Below are positions 46,122-57,523 of a DNA stretch of 64,000 nucleotides, piece by piece. Source of the DNA: Terana coerulea (lineage: Eukaryota > Basidiomycota > Agaricomycetes > Polyporales > Phanerochaetaceae); assembly GCA_024811115.1 (NCBI GenBank), contig JAKOGH010000833.1, positions 1 through 64,000 of the forward strand. Reading direction: 5' to 3'. The notes beneath the pieces were generated by a model. That model was given only the letters and a program-made list of their open reading frames with translations, searched no databases and was not told the origin of the DNA. Position 1 is the stretch's first letter. Each line of letters opens with the position of its first letter. The position numbers and the translations under genes are program-made.

Positions 46122-47844
46122 TTATGATTCAGGACGGCCCGCTCTGCCCTTTTGCTTCTTAGACTTTGAAGACGCAGCCTTTTTTTCCTTACTGTGATGT
46201 GCCGATTCGGTGGGTGGCCGTGCAACTCCAACAGGGAGGAAGAACTTGCTGTGCTTGGTCTGCTTATCGATTTGCGCGTCCGAAAGGTTCTCAATGTCAG
46301 CGTCCTGCTTCGCGAGTGCCGCGAGGCTGATGTTCATCGGCGCGTCAGTCTTGCGCAGGATGCCCTTTCCGGCTGCCGTTCGAATGGGCGGCGGCGCCCG
46401 CTCCGCGAGTTCTGCCTGGGTGAGGATGGGCGGACCGTCGGGGATGTCGAGGCCCGGGTACGGATCTGGCAATCCATGCTCCCCGATACCTCCCTCATGC
46501 TTCCACCTTCGATACCGAGTCCTCTTCGCGAACCTGGCCAACTCAGCTTCACCCGGATCCAAGACGTCCTCGAGCTTGCGCTTCATTTCGCCCTCGCTTC
46601 TGCATTTGCCGTTAAACGTCCCGCTGACATTGCCCCGCTCGCTCGGTCGCGCGTCGCGGTATGGGAGCCCTTGCTCTTTACAGCGCTTGCGGTTCTCCGT
46701 CATGATACGCTGGACGCTATGGAAGCCCTCGAAGTCATCAGCGAGTTCTCTCTTGCTGCTTGCCAAGAGGCGAGGGGTGCGAGTAAGAGGAGTGATCTCG
46801 TAGTCAACGGTGCACACTGCCTTGTCCTTGAGGGCTGCGACGTAGTCCTCCAGTTGCTGCCTGGCGGCCTTGTGCTGCGCTCTCCGAGCTAGTAGATCCT
46901 TTGTATCATCGGGAACCCAATATTCGACCTGCTTTCGGTAAGGGCTAATACCACACTCATGCCACGGCTTGACAGATGGGTATTGAGGCAGCTCACGTAA
47001 GCCAACAGACCTTCTGAAGTAATTGAGCGCGAGGTGCCGCTCCCTAGCTATCACCAGTTCGCCATAGTCGATTTTGGAAAGAAGGCGCAGCATTTCATCG
47101 GCACGATCCTTTTCCGTTCGACGCGCAATCCGGAATCCCAAGTCCAAATCATTCGCGGTGCTGCGATCAAAGTCAACGACCAGCGTTCGTCCGTTCGCGC
47201 CGATGAAAAAATTGTAAAGTTCTATCGAGCCGTGGTGGATACCGAGAGCGTGCAGCTGACCAAGAACGTCGACACAGCGTTGTTTGAGGTACGGAGAGAT
47301 CTCCGTATTCGCCTCAATCCAATAGACTGGATGGGGTAGTTCCATGATCAAGCTGGCAGATTCATAGTCGAGAAAGGCCCCGATAATAAACGGAACGATT
47401 CGCCCTTGATGGGGCTTCAAGTGTCGTTCGGATTTGTAGAGCGCGAGCTAAGGCAATGCACAGTCAGTACTGGTAATCCGCGACGACGGAAGGACCTACT
47501 TCTACCAAGAACCGCAGGAGATAGTTGCTGCGGGCTTCGTTCTGCGGTAAATCCCATCGCTTCTGAAGATATTTGACACGGCGTCCAGCAATGGTGCCAG
47601 AGCCTATGCTGTACTTGTATGATGCACACGACATTCGCGGCCTCCATTCTGTCTTGCAGTCGGTTATAGGGTGTCCCGCCGCCCATGCCCATCGCCCATA
47701 TGGTGTGTACAGAGGAGACCCCAGACCCTCCGAGGAGTCATCTTCGATTGCAGGACCAACCGACTCGTTATTTCTGGCTTCGAGTCGCGCTTCCTTCATC
47801 AGCTCCGGTGAATTCTGCGTCATCTCTTGAGACAGGCTGGCCAT
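46122..47844 (-). CDS. protein kinase-like protein lacking the catalytic Asp
   Basis: Exon 1 from ATG 47844 (MASLSQEMTQNSPELM) ends at a GTAGGT donor after NYLLRFLVE. The second exon begins LALYKSERHLKPHQG and runs open to TAA 46122-46124. It contains a kinase C-lobe pattern: LGQLHALGIHHGSIELYNFF, where the HRD/HGD catalytic loop reads HGS, and NGRTLVVDFDRS, where DFG reads DFD. The N-lobe glycine loop and Lys are not convincing. The C-terminal third is basic and disordered (KRKLEDVLDPGEAELARF, end SKSKKQKGRAGRPES) and looks nuclear. Such kinase-like proteins are common in Agaricomycetes. With Ser for the catalytic Asp it is probably a pseudokinase; this is inference. Confidence 0.58.
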
Positions 47845-48224
47845 TGTATAGAGGTTTCTGATTAAGAGAACGGCAGTCACTAACGGAGCTATGATGGTGG
47901 TTGAGAGGGCGTACCTTGCCCAGTGAGCCTCCCTTTATGCGCCGGCTACTGCCTTTGTCTCTGTGGCCGATCATGTTTACGTGGCCACGGGTGGCTGCAA
48001 AAATTAGCGCCAATGTTGACCATACAAGCACATCAGCATATCGCCAGTGAGCAAAATTGACTGGGAAGTCATAGTAGGCGCACACCCGGTATCGGAAGGG
48101 GTAATACGCTAGCTTGAGGACTGCAGGAACCTGTGAAAGTCAGCTGCTTGGCGCTTGGGACCATAGAAACGGGGTAACGATGTAAGACCTTGACAGAACT
48201 TTGCAATGGGAAGCATATGAGCAT
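47768..48224 (-). CDS. possible small membrane protein or upstream exon
   Basis: ATG 48224 opens a 12-codon exon (48189-48224). A 58-nt intron with GTCTTA...CACAG then joins in phase to VPAVLKLAYYPFRYRVCAYY and RYADVLVWSTLALIFA, one hydrophobic segment followed by a basic tail (HRDKGSSRRIKGG). The frame stays open to 47768 and overlaps the start of the kinase-like gene, so the true end may be earlier at a splice site near 47915. I do not recognise it. It could be a separate short gene or an unjoined 5' exon of its neighbour. Confidence 0.28.
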
Positions 48225-48493
48225 GTATTGACCAAACAGCGGAGAGAAGCAGAAAGCTAGAGAGCTATTACACAGCATCATACGACAATTGCTTCGACAT
48301 CTATCAGGTATCTTGAGAGTGCGTGCCTCAATGTCCAGGGATATACAAGTAGTGATTGATAAATGCAGAATGTAGGGTCAAAGGAGTGACTTCGGTGCGA
48401 GTGATTAGGACTTGAGGTTCGAGGGCGAAGGTTGGTGAGGATCAGACGAGGCGAGTGGGTAGAGTAGTTGGAGGTGGCGCAGGTGAGGGGTGG

Positions 48494-51374
48494 TTATCGA
48501 GGTGCGAAGATGGCGACAAGAACGATGAAGGGTATATAGGTGAAGAGTGAGATCACGGACAAGATACGGCAGCGGAAACGCCAAGATCGTGCATCTGTGG
48601 AAAGGATGAGCCTGGACCAACTCATCTATAAGTATGGACGTACTATGTTCGACTTGGGGATCATCCAGAGTGACCGCCTTTTCAGTGTCTGTCCCGCCGA
48701 CGTGTCTTGTCTGAGGGATACGCCAGATCGAGGCGACCCACCACAACGGGAAGAGGACGAACCCAATAAAGAAGCACCAAGCATGTACAGGGGAACCTTC
48801 ATCATCCCCAGCTCTACGACTCAACGTCCAAGGAGTTGGATGGACCCGGGGCGGTCGTCGCGGGTCCCGCATGTGATATGTACTTGAGCGACTGAGCGAC
48901 GGCGGGTGGGGTGCGACGATTGCCCCAATGGGCATGGATATCTCGGACTGACTTCGGTGTCGTTCCCGCCGGGACTCCGTTATAGAGGCCGGAGCCGCAG
49001 ATGCCACAGAATGTCGAGCAGATCGTGTTGAGCCGTCGCGAGTAGTGTCGGCACGAGAGATCGCACGAGCAGCGGGGGAGACGGGAACGATGGGTCGATT
49101 TGGTGTGGGACTGCTGGGGCCATCGTTATGTGAGGAGCCAGGGCGCGAGTGTGCTGGACTGGACCCAGGGGAGGCGGAAGATAACCGTACACGCTTCCGC
49201 TGCTGGTATGCCGATGGAGCTTGAGATGGTTCCGAGCGTACATGAGTCCCTGTAAGTTCCATGGTTACGGAGTGTTTCAGTAGAAGAGCAATAAACTTAC
49301 GTCTGTGATCGGCTGGAATGACGAAGGTGGTTTGGGGTGCTTCGCATCTGGTGGTGTAATGTCCAGATCTTCAGCCTTTCTTTTCCCTTTGCTTGACGTT
49401 GGTGTGATAGGGATGGGCCCCTCAGTCACAGTCGACAACGTTGGCTCGCTGGAATGGCGCAGTGGATGGCGCATTGACGACCGCCGCGGAGGTGTCCCGC
49501 TCGCAGCTTCGCGGGTGGGCGGACCTGACTCCTGTCCTTGCGTGTTTAATGTCGATGATTGCCGGAGGATGCTCTTGCGATAGGTACGTGCCCCTGCAGG
49601 CCTAGGAAGAGTTGCGTTCTGACGTCCATGATCACCACCCTCTTTCAACGTGTCCGAGCCAGCCACGCTCATCCCTCTTTCGTCCTCTGCCACTCCTACT
49701 GCCGTGCTCGATTGCGAGATGTCCGCGTCGCGAAGCGGTGGTGGCTGCCTGTCCCCGCCTTCAGTTTGTCCTGCAAACCTCGTCGTTAGTGGTCAAGTCT
49801 CGAGGGGCCTTGTCTTGTGCTTACCCTCTACTGTGCTAGGAGCGTCGGAGGGGCTGAGAAGCGGAGAACAAGGTCTCCCAGTCCCACCTGAACCTGCAGG
49901 CACGTTGCGCACACGATGTGTGATAGCGGAGTTGGCCGTCGTCAGCAAAGCGCTGTCGTTTCCCACTCGGGAATTGCCGAAAGCGCCGTCACCCAATGAG
50001 AGGCGCAGGATCTCTTGAGAGACCGCTGCAGGCCAGCCGTAGTCCTCGCCCGGGGTTTTCTGCGAGGACTCCAGAGGACGCTTGGAAAGAACTCCACTCT
50101 GCGCTGGACCGTCTCGAGGATTTCTTAGTCGAGCTTCGGCGGCCCGGTGTGCCTTGCTGGAATATCTGACGAACACGAGGCAAGCTTGCATATGCTCGCA
50201 AAGACCGTCTTCCTGTTGAGGGAAAAGGGATAGAGTTCTCACTCGGGATTCCACCGTCTGTTTTTCGGCGGCGTCTACGGGGTGGGTATGTCTTACTGTG
50301 CAGCGTCGAGTCCCAGTGCCGCAGAGGTGGCGCTCCGTTGTTGTTAGACATGTCATGCAGAACGACCGGTTGTGAGCGGGTAGCCAACGCGGCAACAAGG
50401 TCGGGATGATTTAAAGGAGGTAATGGGGGAGGAGGTGTTGCAGAAAATGTGTTGTTGAAGGCGGAGAGTTGTGGAGGAGAAACTTGTCCGAATGTGTAGG
50501 GAGAGCCAGAGTGTAAGTCGAAAGCTTGCATGATTGGGGTGTGTACACTTGCTAACTGAGATTGACTGGAGAGCGAAGACTGTGTCGTGGGTGATCGTTT
50601 CATGGAATTTTGTCGTGAGGAGGTGGTATCCGATCGTATCGAGTGTTCGTTTGCGACTTCGTCAACGGTCGCCGCAAGCGAATAGGGCCGGTGTAGTGCA
50701 GATATGTTTGAATCCCTTGGCAGAGCACTAGATGACTCCGAGGCATAGGAAGGTCTCTCAGGGCGGTCTACCGAGGTAGAAGACGCAAACATCTGCACAT
50801 CAAGGGCTCTGCTGCTTTGCGAGCGACGATGTCTTGCAAAGGTGTCCATGCTGCCGAAGGTAAACCGGGTGACAGCAGAGCCTTCACGGGGTGCGGGCTG
50901 AGGCAGATGAGGAGAAGTCTGAGACTTGTGGCGTCCGAAGGTGGCCCAGACACCAGAAGATCCAGCACGCCGCGAGATTCGCGAGAACCGAACGCTGTTG
51001 TTCCCAGTAGATGAGATCTCCGAAGGCGCGTCGGGAGAACTTGAACGACTGTCCTGCGCGCGCTCCGTGGCTGGGCCTGGCTCGGCTTGAGGAGGGATAG
51101 CTGCACCACTAGGCGTACCTCGCCTCTGCATGGGAGGTGGGCTGAGACCAGAGGTCCCTTCTTCGCTTGTCATGAAACTATCCATTAGCTCATTTACGTC
51201 GGGTAGAATCTTGTGGTCCAGCGGAGAGCGTGGTGAGGTAGGATCTGAGCTTAGAGGTCCAGGAGAGAAAAGTGGGTTCTCGGGAGTAGTGGGAGAGACT
51301 TCATCTGATCCCGTGGATATAGTGGTAGACTGGCTTGCATGCCGGCCACGCAGGCGAGCTACGAGAGAATGCAT
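48494..51374 (-). CDS. long serine-rich protein with two C-terminal membrane helices
   Basis: Start ATG 51374 (MHSLVARLRGRHASQ). Most of the protein is Ser/Pro/Arg-rich and probably disordered. Recognisable short blocks are LPPLNHPDLVAALATR, WPAAVSQEILRLSLGDG, TYRKSILRQSS, KRKAEDLDITPPD and RSSTYHMRDPRRPP. The C-terminus has HAWCFFIGFVLFPLWWVAS, GGTDTEKAVTLDDPQVEH, and after an intron ARSWRFRCRILSVIS with a second hydrophobic run ending APR and TAA at 48494-48496. I know this arrangement as an uncharacterised conserved basidiomycete protein. Between SSAEWSSFQASSGVL and DYGWPAAVSQEIL the frame slips by one base in the run at 50050-50059 with no room for an intron. Placing both halves in one gene rests on memory of the family layout. 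Confidence 0.6.
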
Positions 51375-51749
51375 CGTAGTACGAATATACCTAAATGTCG
51401 CATATATATTCTGAGCTCGTATTTCAGCACATATACGCATATCATTACTTACCTAGAAGGGTTCCAACAATCTAAACAACAAGTTGGAGTCGAACTGAGC
51501 CGGATGTTCGAGGGATTCCACGCGCTGAGCACTGCCGGAGTGCTCTCCAACGCTTCAGATGGGCGTAGCGGTCGTAAGTGTCGTTATCCAAGAGGTTGGT
51601 GGGTCTGCGGCCGTCAACAGCGACGAGCACAAGCTGCCATCTAGCCAAGACGGAACGAGCAGGATGTGAACGTTGCGCACAAGACGATGCCGAGCTGGCT
51701 GTATGCGATCCAGAGCACGCTAAGGCAAACGCCCATATATGGCAGTCCG

Positions 51750-51769
51750 TCCGGACTCCGGAGTCCGGA
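51750..51769. promoter_or_regulatory. 20-bp perfect palindrome
   Basis: TCCGGACTCCGGAGTCCGGA equals its own reverse complement. It contains CGGAGTCCG-type inverted CGG/CCG triplets such as those bound by fungal Zn2Cys6 dimers, and sits about 170 bases before the epsin ATG. The regulatory role is inferred. Confidence 0.4.
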
Positions 51770-51834
51770 TTAATTAAGTGACGCCGACCTTAACCCCGAA
51801 GCGAGTCCAGAACGCAGTCACAGCAGCGGATCAA

Positions 51835-51872
51835 TGTAGTCACGAAGCAGTCACGAAGCAGTCACGGGTCTC
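51835..51872. repeat. short tandem repeats of AGTCACGAAGC
   Basis: Three near-perfect direct copies of AGTCACGAAGC/AGTCACGGGTC between the palindrome and the epsin start, followed by two more GTCACGAC-like units. Possible clustered factor site. Confidence 0.4.
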
Positions 51873-51938
51873 ACGGTACTCGTCGCGTCACGACACTGCT
51901 TGTCGTCGTCCTTCACGTTCCCCTCACCGTTCGCAGCC

Positions 51939-53937
51939 ATGGATCGTCTAGAATCTCTCAGCAGCACACTCTCGCAGATCACGATGTACGATATCAAAAA
52001 CATGTACAATCAGGTGCGCAACATGGATGTATATCTGCGGATAGGGTGCTTATATGCGTGCAGGCCAAAAACGTCGTGCTGAATGTTTCGGAGATGGAGG
52101 CCAAAGTCAGGGATGCCACAAACGACGAGCCTTGGTATGTGCCGTGACTTCGAACCGAAACTAGCTACTCACGCTGGTCTTCAGGGGCGCGAGTTCTACA
52201 TTAATGCAGGAGATTGCACAAGGGTATGTTGCGTCCTTCTCTGCCCCAAATCTCCCGTGCTCATGTCCGCTGTGCTATCAAGAACCTTCAATTTGTGAGG
52301 ACACTAGCTTCTATCATTGATGTTGCTCTGAAACCATCTCTTAGCCAAAACTTCAACGAGATCATGCCATGTATCTACGCCCGTTTCATGGAGAAAGAAG
52401 CGAAACAGTGGCGGCAAATCTATAAGGTACATGTCCGTCCGTGTACACCTCAACCCAAATGCTTACGCTTCATACTATCAGGCTCTTCAGCTGCTTGAAT
52501 ATCTTGTCAAAGGCGGGAGCGAACGCGTGGTAGACGATGCGCGTTCTCACATTGCAACTATCAAAATGTTACGCAACTTCTATTACATAGATGAGAAGGG
52601 CAAAGATCAAGGACTGAACGGTGAGTAACGGGCCATTCTATGAAATCATCTGTCTCATCCTCTCAACAGTTCGAAATCGTTCGAAGGAGCTTGTTGAGCT
52701 GCTCGGCGACGTCGATAAGATTCGCTCGGAACGCCGTAAAGCTAAGACGAACAAGAACAAATATACCGGTACCGGCAACGACTCCATGAGCTTCTCCTCC
52801 GGCGGAAGTCGTTACGGCGGATTCGGCAGTGACAGCGCAGGCTACGGCGGCGGGTATGGTGGTGGAGGCAGCGGTAATTATAGCGGAGACTACAGCAGCC
52901 GAGGTTCGTTGATGTAGTTTCTCTAATGCAGTCTTTACTAACCATTTCGCGCAGATTACAACGATTACTCTTCGGGCGGAGGTGGCAGTAGCAGCGGCGG
53001 GTTTAGGGATTCTTCTTCTCGTAGGGCGTACGATGAATACGACGCTGGGGACGACGATGTCGTCGCTGCACGCCGCTCCAACTCCCTATCTCAACGTGGA
53101 TCGACATCGTCCCCCGCTCCTCGTCGTGCCGCCACTACTACGGCTGCACCTGCACCTGCTGCGAAGGCAAAAGCTCCAGAACCCGCCCTCGATCTGCTTG
53201 GACTTGACGATGATGACTTCTCCGCTCCCATCGCTGCTCCTCCGGCGGCTGCTCAAGCCAGCAAGGCTCTGCTACCCGCCACCGCTCCTTCAGATCGTGA
53301 GTAACGTCTGTCACATCCCCGAAACTAGAGCTGAACAATGGCTCTGCTTCAGTCGTCGATGATGACTTCGACGACTTCCAAGCTGCACCTCCATCAGCAG
53401 GTGTTACCAACAACAATGCTGCCCTGTTCGCCCCCGCCATTACCCCCAGCCGCACCTGCTAAGCCGATGTCGCCGCCTCTGGTACCTCAGGCCAATGCAA
53501 ACTTGTTCAACATGCTCGCACCAACCACTACTGCATCGCCACCGCCTATGACAGTGAACAGAGCACCGTCATACATGAGTCCGCCGCTGATGGCCAGCAC
53601 TCCTGTGATGACACCTGCTGGTCGGCAGGGCTCGGTTGGTGGTGCTCCCGCTCCCGCTGCATCGCCCGCCGCTAAGCCTGCGTCCTCTGGAGGCGCCTTC
53701 GACGACCTGTGGTCCATGTCGATGGGTTCATCTAGCAAGCCCCAGAGCCCCGCCGCCGGCCCTGCCAAGTCCATTCAGGACCTCCAGCGAGAGAAGGCGC
53801 AGGCGGCGATGTGGGGATCCGGCCAGCAAGCGCGACCGCCAGCGGGTTCAGGCTTCGGCTCCTTCGGAGGTGCTCCCGCCTCCAACGCGGCGCCGCCCTC
53901 GTCTTCCGGCAACGGCTTAGACGACCTTTTGTTTTAG
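51939..53937 (+). CDS. epsin-like ENTH-domain clathrin adaptor (Ent3/Ent5 type)
   Basis: Epsins bind phosphoinositides and link cargo, clathrin and adaptors; the Ent3/5 type acts at the trans-Golgi and endosome. ATG 51939 gives MDRLESLSSTLSQITMYDIK, the start of an ENTH domain that continues over several small exons: AKNVVLNVSEMEAKVRDAT, FNEIMPCIYARFMEKEA, LLEYLVKGGSERVVDDAR, KMLRNFYYIDEKGKDQG, RSKELVELLGDVDKIR. A Gly/Tyr/Ser-rich stretch follows. Binding motifs are visible: a clathrin box LDLLGLDDDDF near 53.2 kb, an acidic DDDFDDFQAA motif of the gamma-ear type near 53.36 kb, and the C-terminal GLDDLLF. Stop TAG 53935-53937. An upstream in-frame ATG-like start at 51900 is not favoured because the conserved protein begins at MDRLES. 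Confidence 0.92.
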
Positions 53938-54681
53938 AAGAATACGCTGTCGCTTTCATATGCAGGTACACTCCCGTATCCTTGGGGCCGTTTGCTTTGT
54001 TGTCGTCGTCCATGTTGCTCTATCGCGTATCTCGGAATACATTGGAGGTTTACTGTTGAGTCCTGCTTTTTTGCACATACCGCCTTGCTGAGATATTTGC
54101 CCTTGCGTACGTACTTGCGCCGATTCTGCTGTGCTGGTTAACTCCGCATCGCGACTTTATAGCACATCTTTCACAGGACGCCTCGATCACACTTCGCTTC
54201 TTCCGTGCCCGCATGGATCTAAATCCTATACCCCCTGTACATCGTTCAGCGCCGCCGCATTCAGCCACAACCAGGACGTAGCCTATTTAGACGCCGTTTA
54301 TCGCGGAGTATCTCAGTCAACTTTGATTTAGAGAGTGCAGCATGACCCGAAGCATGACCTGCGGCACAGGCCACCATGTGTTCAGCAGCGCATACGCTCC
54401 TCCCTGCTGGGTGCTGTTGTTCACCGGTGGTACGTACGATCACGGTCTCGTCTCTCCTCGTCGCTTCTCCGATCACCAGGGTCATATGGTCATCAATTTC
54501 CTATCGCTTGTGCACAACATGAATCACCACATCACGCGGCAGCTCTTACCGCCTTCAGATTGTTGTCGAGGATTGATGGTGTCTCTTCATGGAGGAAGCG
54601 TACATAAGAAGCCGCGAGCAAGCCAGGTGCGTTCCCCACCTGAGGCTCTGACCCGGCTGCTGCTCCTGCCTACCGCCCAGC
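53938..54681. other. intergenic, no gene seen
   Basis: 3' flank of epsin and 5' flank of GH20-2. Frames here lack conservation or coding character. Confidence 0.45.
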
Positions 54682-56923
54682 ATGTTCCCCGCGGCCAAAC
54701 TCATCCTCTGCGCGACGCTCCTCGCCGCGCTCGCGCCTGCCGACGCCCTCTGGCCCCAGCCGCGCAGCCTGCAGAGCGGCGCGACCGCCCTGCGGCTCTC
54801 GAGCGGGTTCGACATCGCGCTGTCCAGCAGCATCCACAACGCGCCCAGCGACCTGCGCGCGGCCGTGCAGGACACGCAGAACTTCATCAAGAACGACAAG
54901 CTGGGCCGCCTCGTGGTCGGGCGCGGGGCCGTGGACGTCGCGGCGTACTCCAAAGCGAAGTCGCTCTCGAAGCTGACGCTGAGCCTCGGGAGCGGTGCCG
55001 CGGTCCACAGCATCGCGGCCGAGGCGCAGAAGGCACCCGAGGCGCGCGACGAGGCGTACAGCCTGACGGTGCCCAGCGACGGCACCGGCGCGACGCTCAC
55101 CGCGAACTCGACGCTCGGGCTGTTCCGCGGCCTGACGACGTTCGCGCAGCTCGTGTACTTCAACGACGGCACGAACTACCTGCTGAACGCGCCGCTCCAG
55201 ATCGCGGACGCGCCGGCCTACGTGCGTTGCGTCCTTCCTGTTCCTCTGCCCCCTGCTTTTCTGACGGGGTTTTTCGCAGCCGTACCGCGGCTTCATGCTC
55301 GACACCGCGCGGAACTTGTGAGCGCGCCCCGCGTTCTGTCCTCGTGGCCCGTGGCGCTGATCGGTCTCCAGCTTCCCTGTCGCCGATATCAAGCGCACGC
55401 TCGACGCCATGAGCTGGGTCAAGGTGCGCCCCGATTGCCCTCTTGTCGCAATGTCGCAGAGTTGTTTAATGCACTTCTGGCCCCGCATGGCAGATTAACC
55501 AGTTCCACTGGCACATCGTGGACAGCCAGAGCTTCCCGCTCGAGGTGCCCGGCTTCCCCGAGCTCGCGCAGAAGGGCGCGTACAGCGCGAGTTCCGTCTA
55601 CTCTGCAAGCGACGTCGCCGACATCGTGTCATATGCAGGCGCAGTACGTACTCTGTTAAACTTTGACTGCGCAATGGAGATGAATGCCCGGGTGTGTAGC
55701 GTGGGATCGACGTCATGCTCGAGATTGACACGCCGGGACACACCTCCGTGATCTCGAAGTCGCACCCCGAGCACGTCGCCTGCGCCGAGGCGACCCCATG
55801 GGCGACCTTCGCCAACGGTATGCCGCATTCTACATCGTGCGCATAGCTGTACTCAGAGCCGTGTTAGAACCCCCGGCTGGCCAACTCCGATTTGCGTCCG
55901 ACGCCACAAGCAAATTCACCGCGAGTCTGCTCTCCGCGGCGGCGAAGCTGTCGCCCTCAACGCTGTTCAGCACGGGCGGCGACGAGCTGAACACGAACTG
56001 CTACGTTAACGATACGGTGACGCAAACTGCGCTGAACGCGACGGGCAAGACGCTCGAGCAAGCCCTGGACACGTTTACGCAGGCGTCACACAAGGCGCTC
56101 ATTGCTGAGGGCAAGACGCCGGTTGTATGGGAAGGTTTGTGGTAAAGCCTGTCGACATGGCAAGTACTTGGCTGATATCGACCGCAGAGATGGTGCTTGT
56201 TCACAATGTGACGCTCTCGAAGGACTCGCTTGTCCTGTGCGTGCTTTTCTGTGTCATTGACTTGACCGCGCTGAACATGATTTTCCAGGGTCTGGATCTC
56301 TTCCGACGACGTCAAAGCTGTCGCAGAAAAGGGCTTCAAGCTCATACATGCCGCATCTGACTACTTTTACCTCGTCAGTCCAGTTGCTCTCTATCGACAT
56401 GTATCTTATGCTGACCATGTGAACTATAGGACTGCGGAGGTGGAGGCTGGGTTGGTGATTTCCCCTCAGGGTCAGTGGGATGGATTCCAAACGTGTCCCG
56501 CGGTTCTAAGCCTTCCTCTTTGTAGAAATTCATGGTGCGACCCCTTCAAGACATGGCAAAAGGCGTACTCCTTCGACCCGACCGCCAACCTGACCGACGC
56601 CGAAGCCAAACTCGTCATGGGCGGTACGTCCTCGCTTCTCTCCTCTTCCCCAGCGCCACCTGATGTCGCCTCTCATTCTCCTCTAGGACAACATCTTCTC
56701 TGGACCGAGCAGTCCGGCCCGCAGAACCTTGACCCCGTCGCCTGGCCGCGCGCCGCGTCCTCCGCGGAGCTCTTCTGGAGCGGGCCCCGGCGGCAACCTC
56801 TCCGCGGCGCTCCCGCGCCTGCACGACGTCGCGTACCGCATGCGCCAGCGCGGCGTCCAGGCGATCTCGCTCCAGCCCGAGTGGTGCGCGCTGCGCCCGG
56901 GCGCGTGCGACCTGACTGCCTGA
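54682..56923 (+). CDS. GH20 beta-N-acetylhexosaminidase, copy 2
   Basis: Paralogue of GH20-1. Signal peptide MFPAAKLILCATLLAALAP, then LWPQPRSLQSG. Conserved blocks: NSTLGLFRGLTTFAQL, YRGFMLDTARN, FPVADIKRTLDAMSWVK, QFHWHIVDSQSFPLEVPG, LEIDTPGHTSV, STGGDELNTNCY with the Asp-Glu pair at 55981-55986, TPVVWEG, DCGGGGWVGDF, SWCDPFKTWQ, LLWTEQSGPQNLD, WPRAASSAELFWSG. Introns are short and mostly at the same places as in copy 1. After FWSG the frame must shift by one base in the GGGCCCC run at 56782-56788 to read GGNLSAALPRLHDVAYRM and the end EWCALRPGACDLTA, stop 56921-56923. Exon GC content is very high. The one-base break may be a sequencing error. Confidence 0.92.
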
Positions 56924-57523
56924 GCGCGCCGGGGTGCTGTGCGGACTTTTGGGGACTTTGTGTGTGGGACTCGTGTCTTGTATAGGCGTGCTGTTGTTTA
57001 GTGATATCACCTTGTGATTGGATTGTCTGTGTAGGGCTCGTTGAATATACTGCAACCTCAATGCACAACGAAACCAGTTAGACTGTATATATATGTAGGC
57101 TGCAAAATGACCAGCTGAATTTCAGCAAGGCGTGCACGGCCATATGTTTTCAACAGATGTCGCCTACGTGACGTTTACTGCTAGAATATACTTGTGCTCG
57201 CCCTTGAGCTTTAAGCTTCAAGCTTCAAGATTCTATCGGGGATCCCGGGGATAGCAATTTACCTGGATTATCGGGGTCAGGCGCCTGTGACGCAACGCAC
57301 TCCCCCATGACTCTGACCACCATGGCAATACCCCCTGCACAGTTCGTCCACGACCAGCCACCGTCAGCTCAAGGCATCATAAGAGCCCACTTCCGAACTC
57401 TCGATCGTTTACCTATCTCTGGACACCGACCGCTACATGCCCGCCGTGCTGTAGTGAAAATTTGGAATTGCGCTACCGTCTCTTCCAATCGGGACCTCTC
57501 CTCGCTTCGGCACTGGGTCCTTC
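56924..57523. other. intergenic, no gene seen
   Basis: Spacer between GH20-2 and the DUF202 gene. Nothing coding is supported. Confidence 0.45.

Larger units (their letters stand above)
44540..46133. repeat. tandem duplication block B
   Basis: Second copy of block A. Its right end runs into the last codons and stop (46122-46124) of the kinase-like gene, so one breakpoint of the duplication lies at that gene's 3' end. Confidence 0.8.
51375..51938. promoter_or_regulatory. shared divergent promoter region
   Basis: Upstream of both the serine-rich gene (-) and epsin (+). Contains a 20-bp perfect palindrome and a run of GTCACGAAGC repeats, listed separately. Confidence 0.45.

Noticed and set aside
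54342..55412. Long plus-strand frame overlapping GH20-2
   Set aside because: It is an out-of-frame reading of the very GC-rich GH20-2 exon; the conserved enzyme is in another frame.
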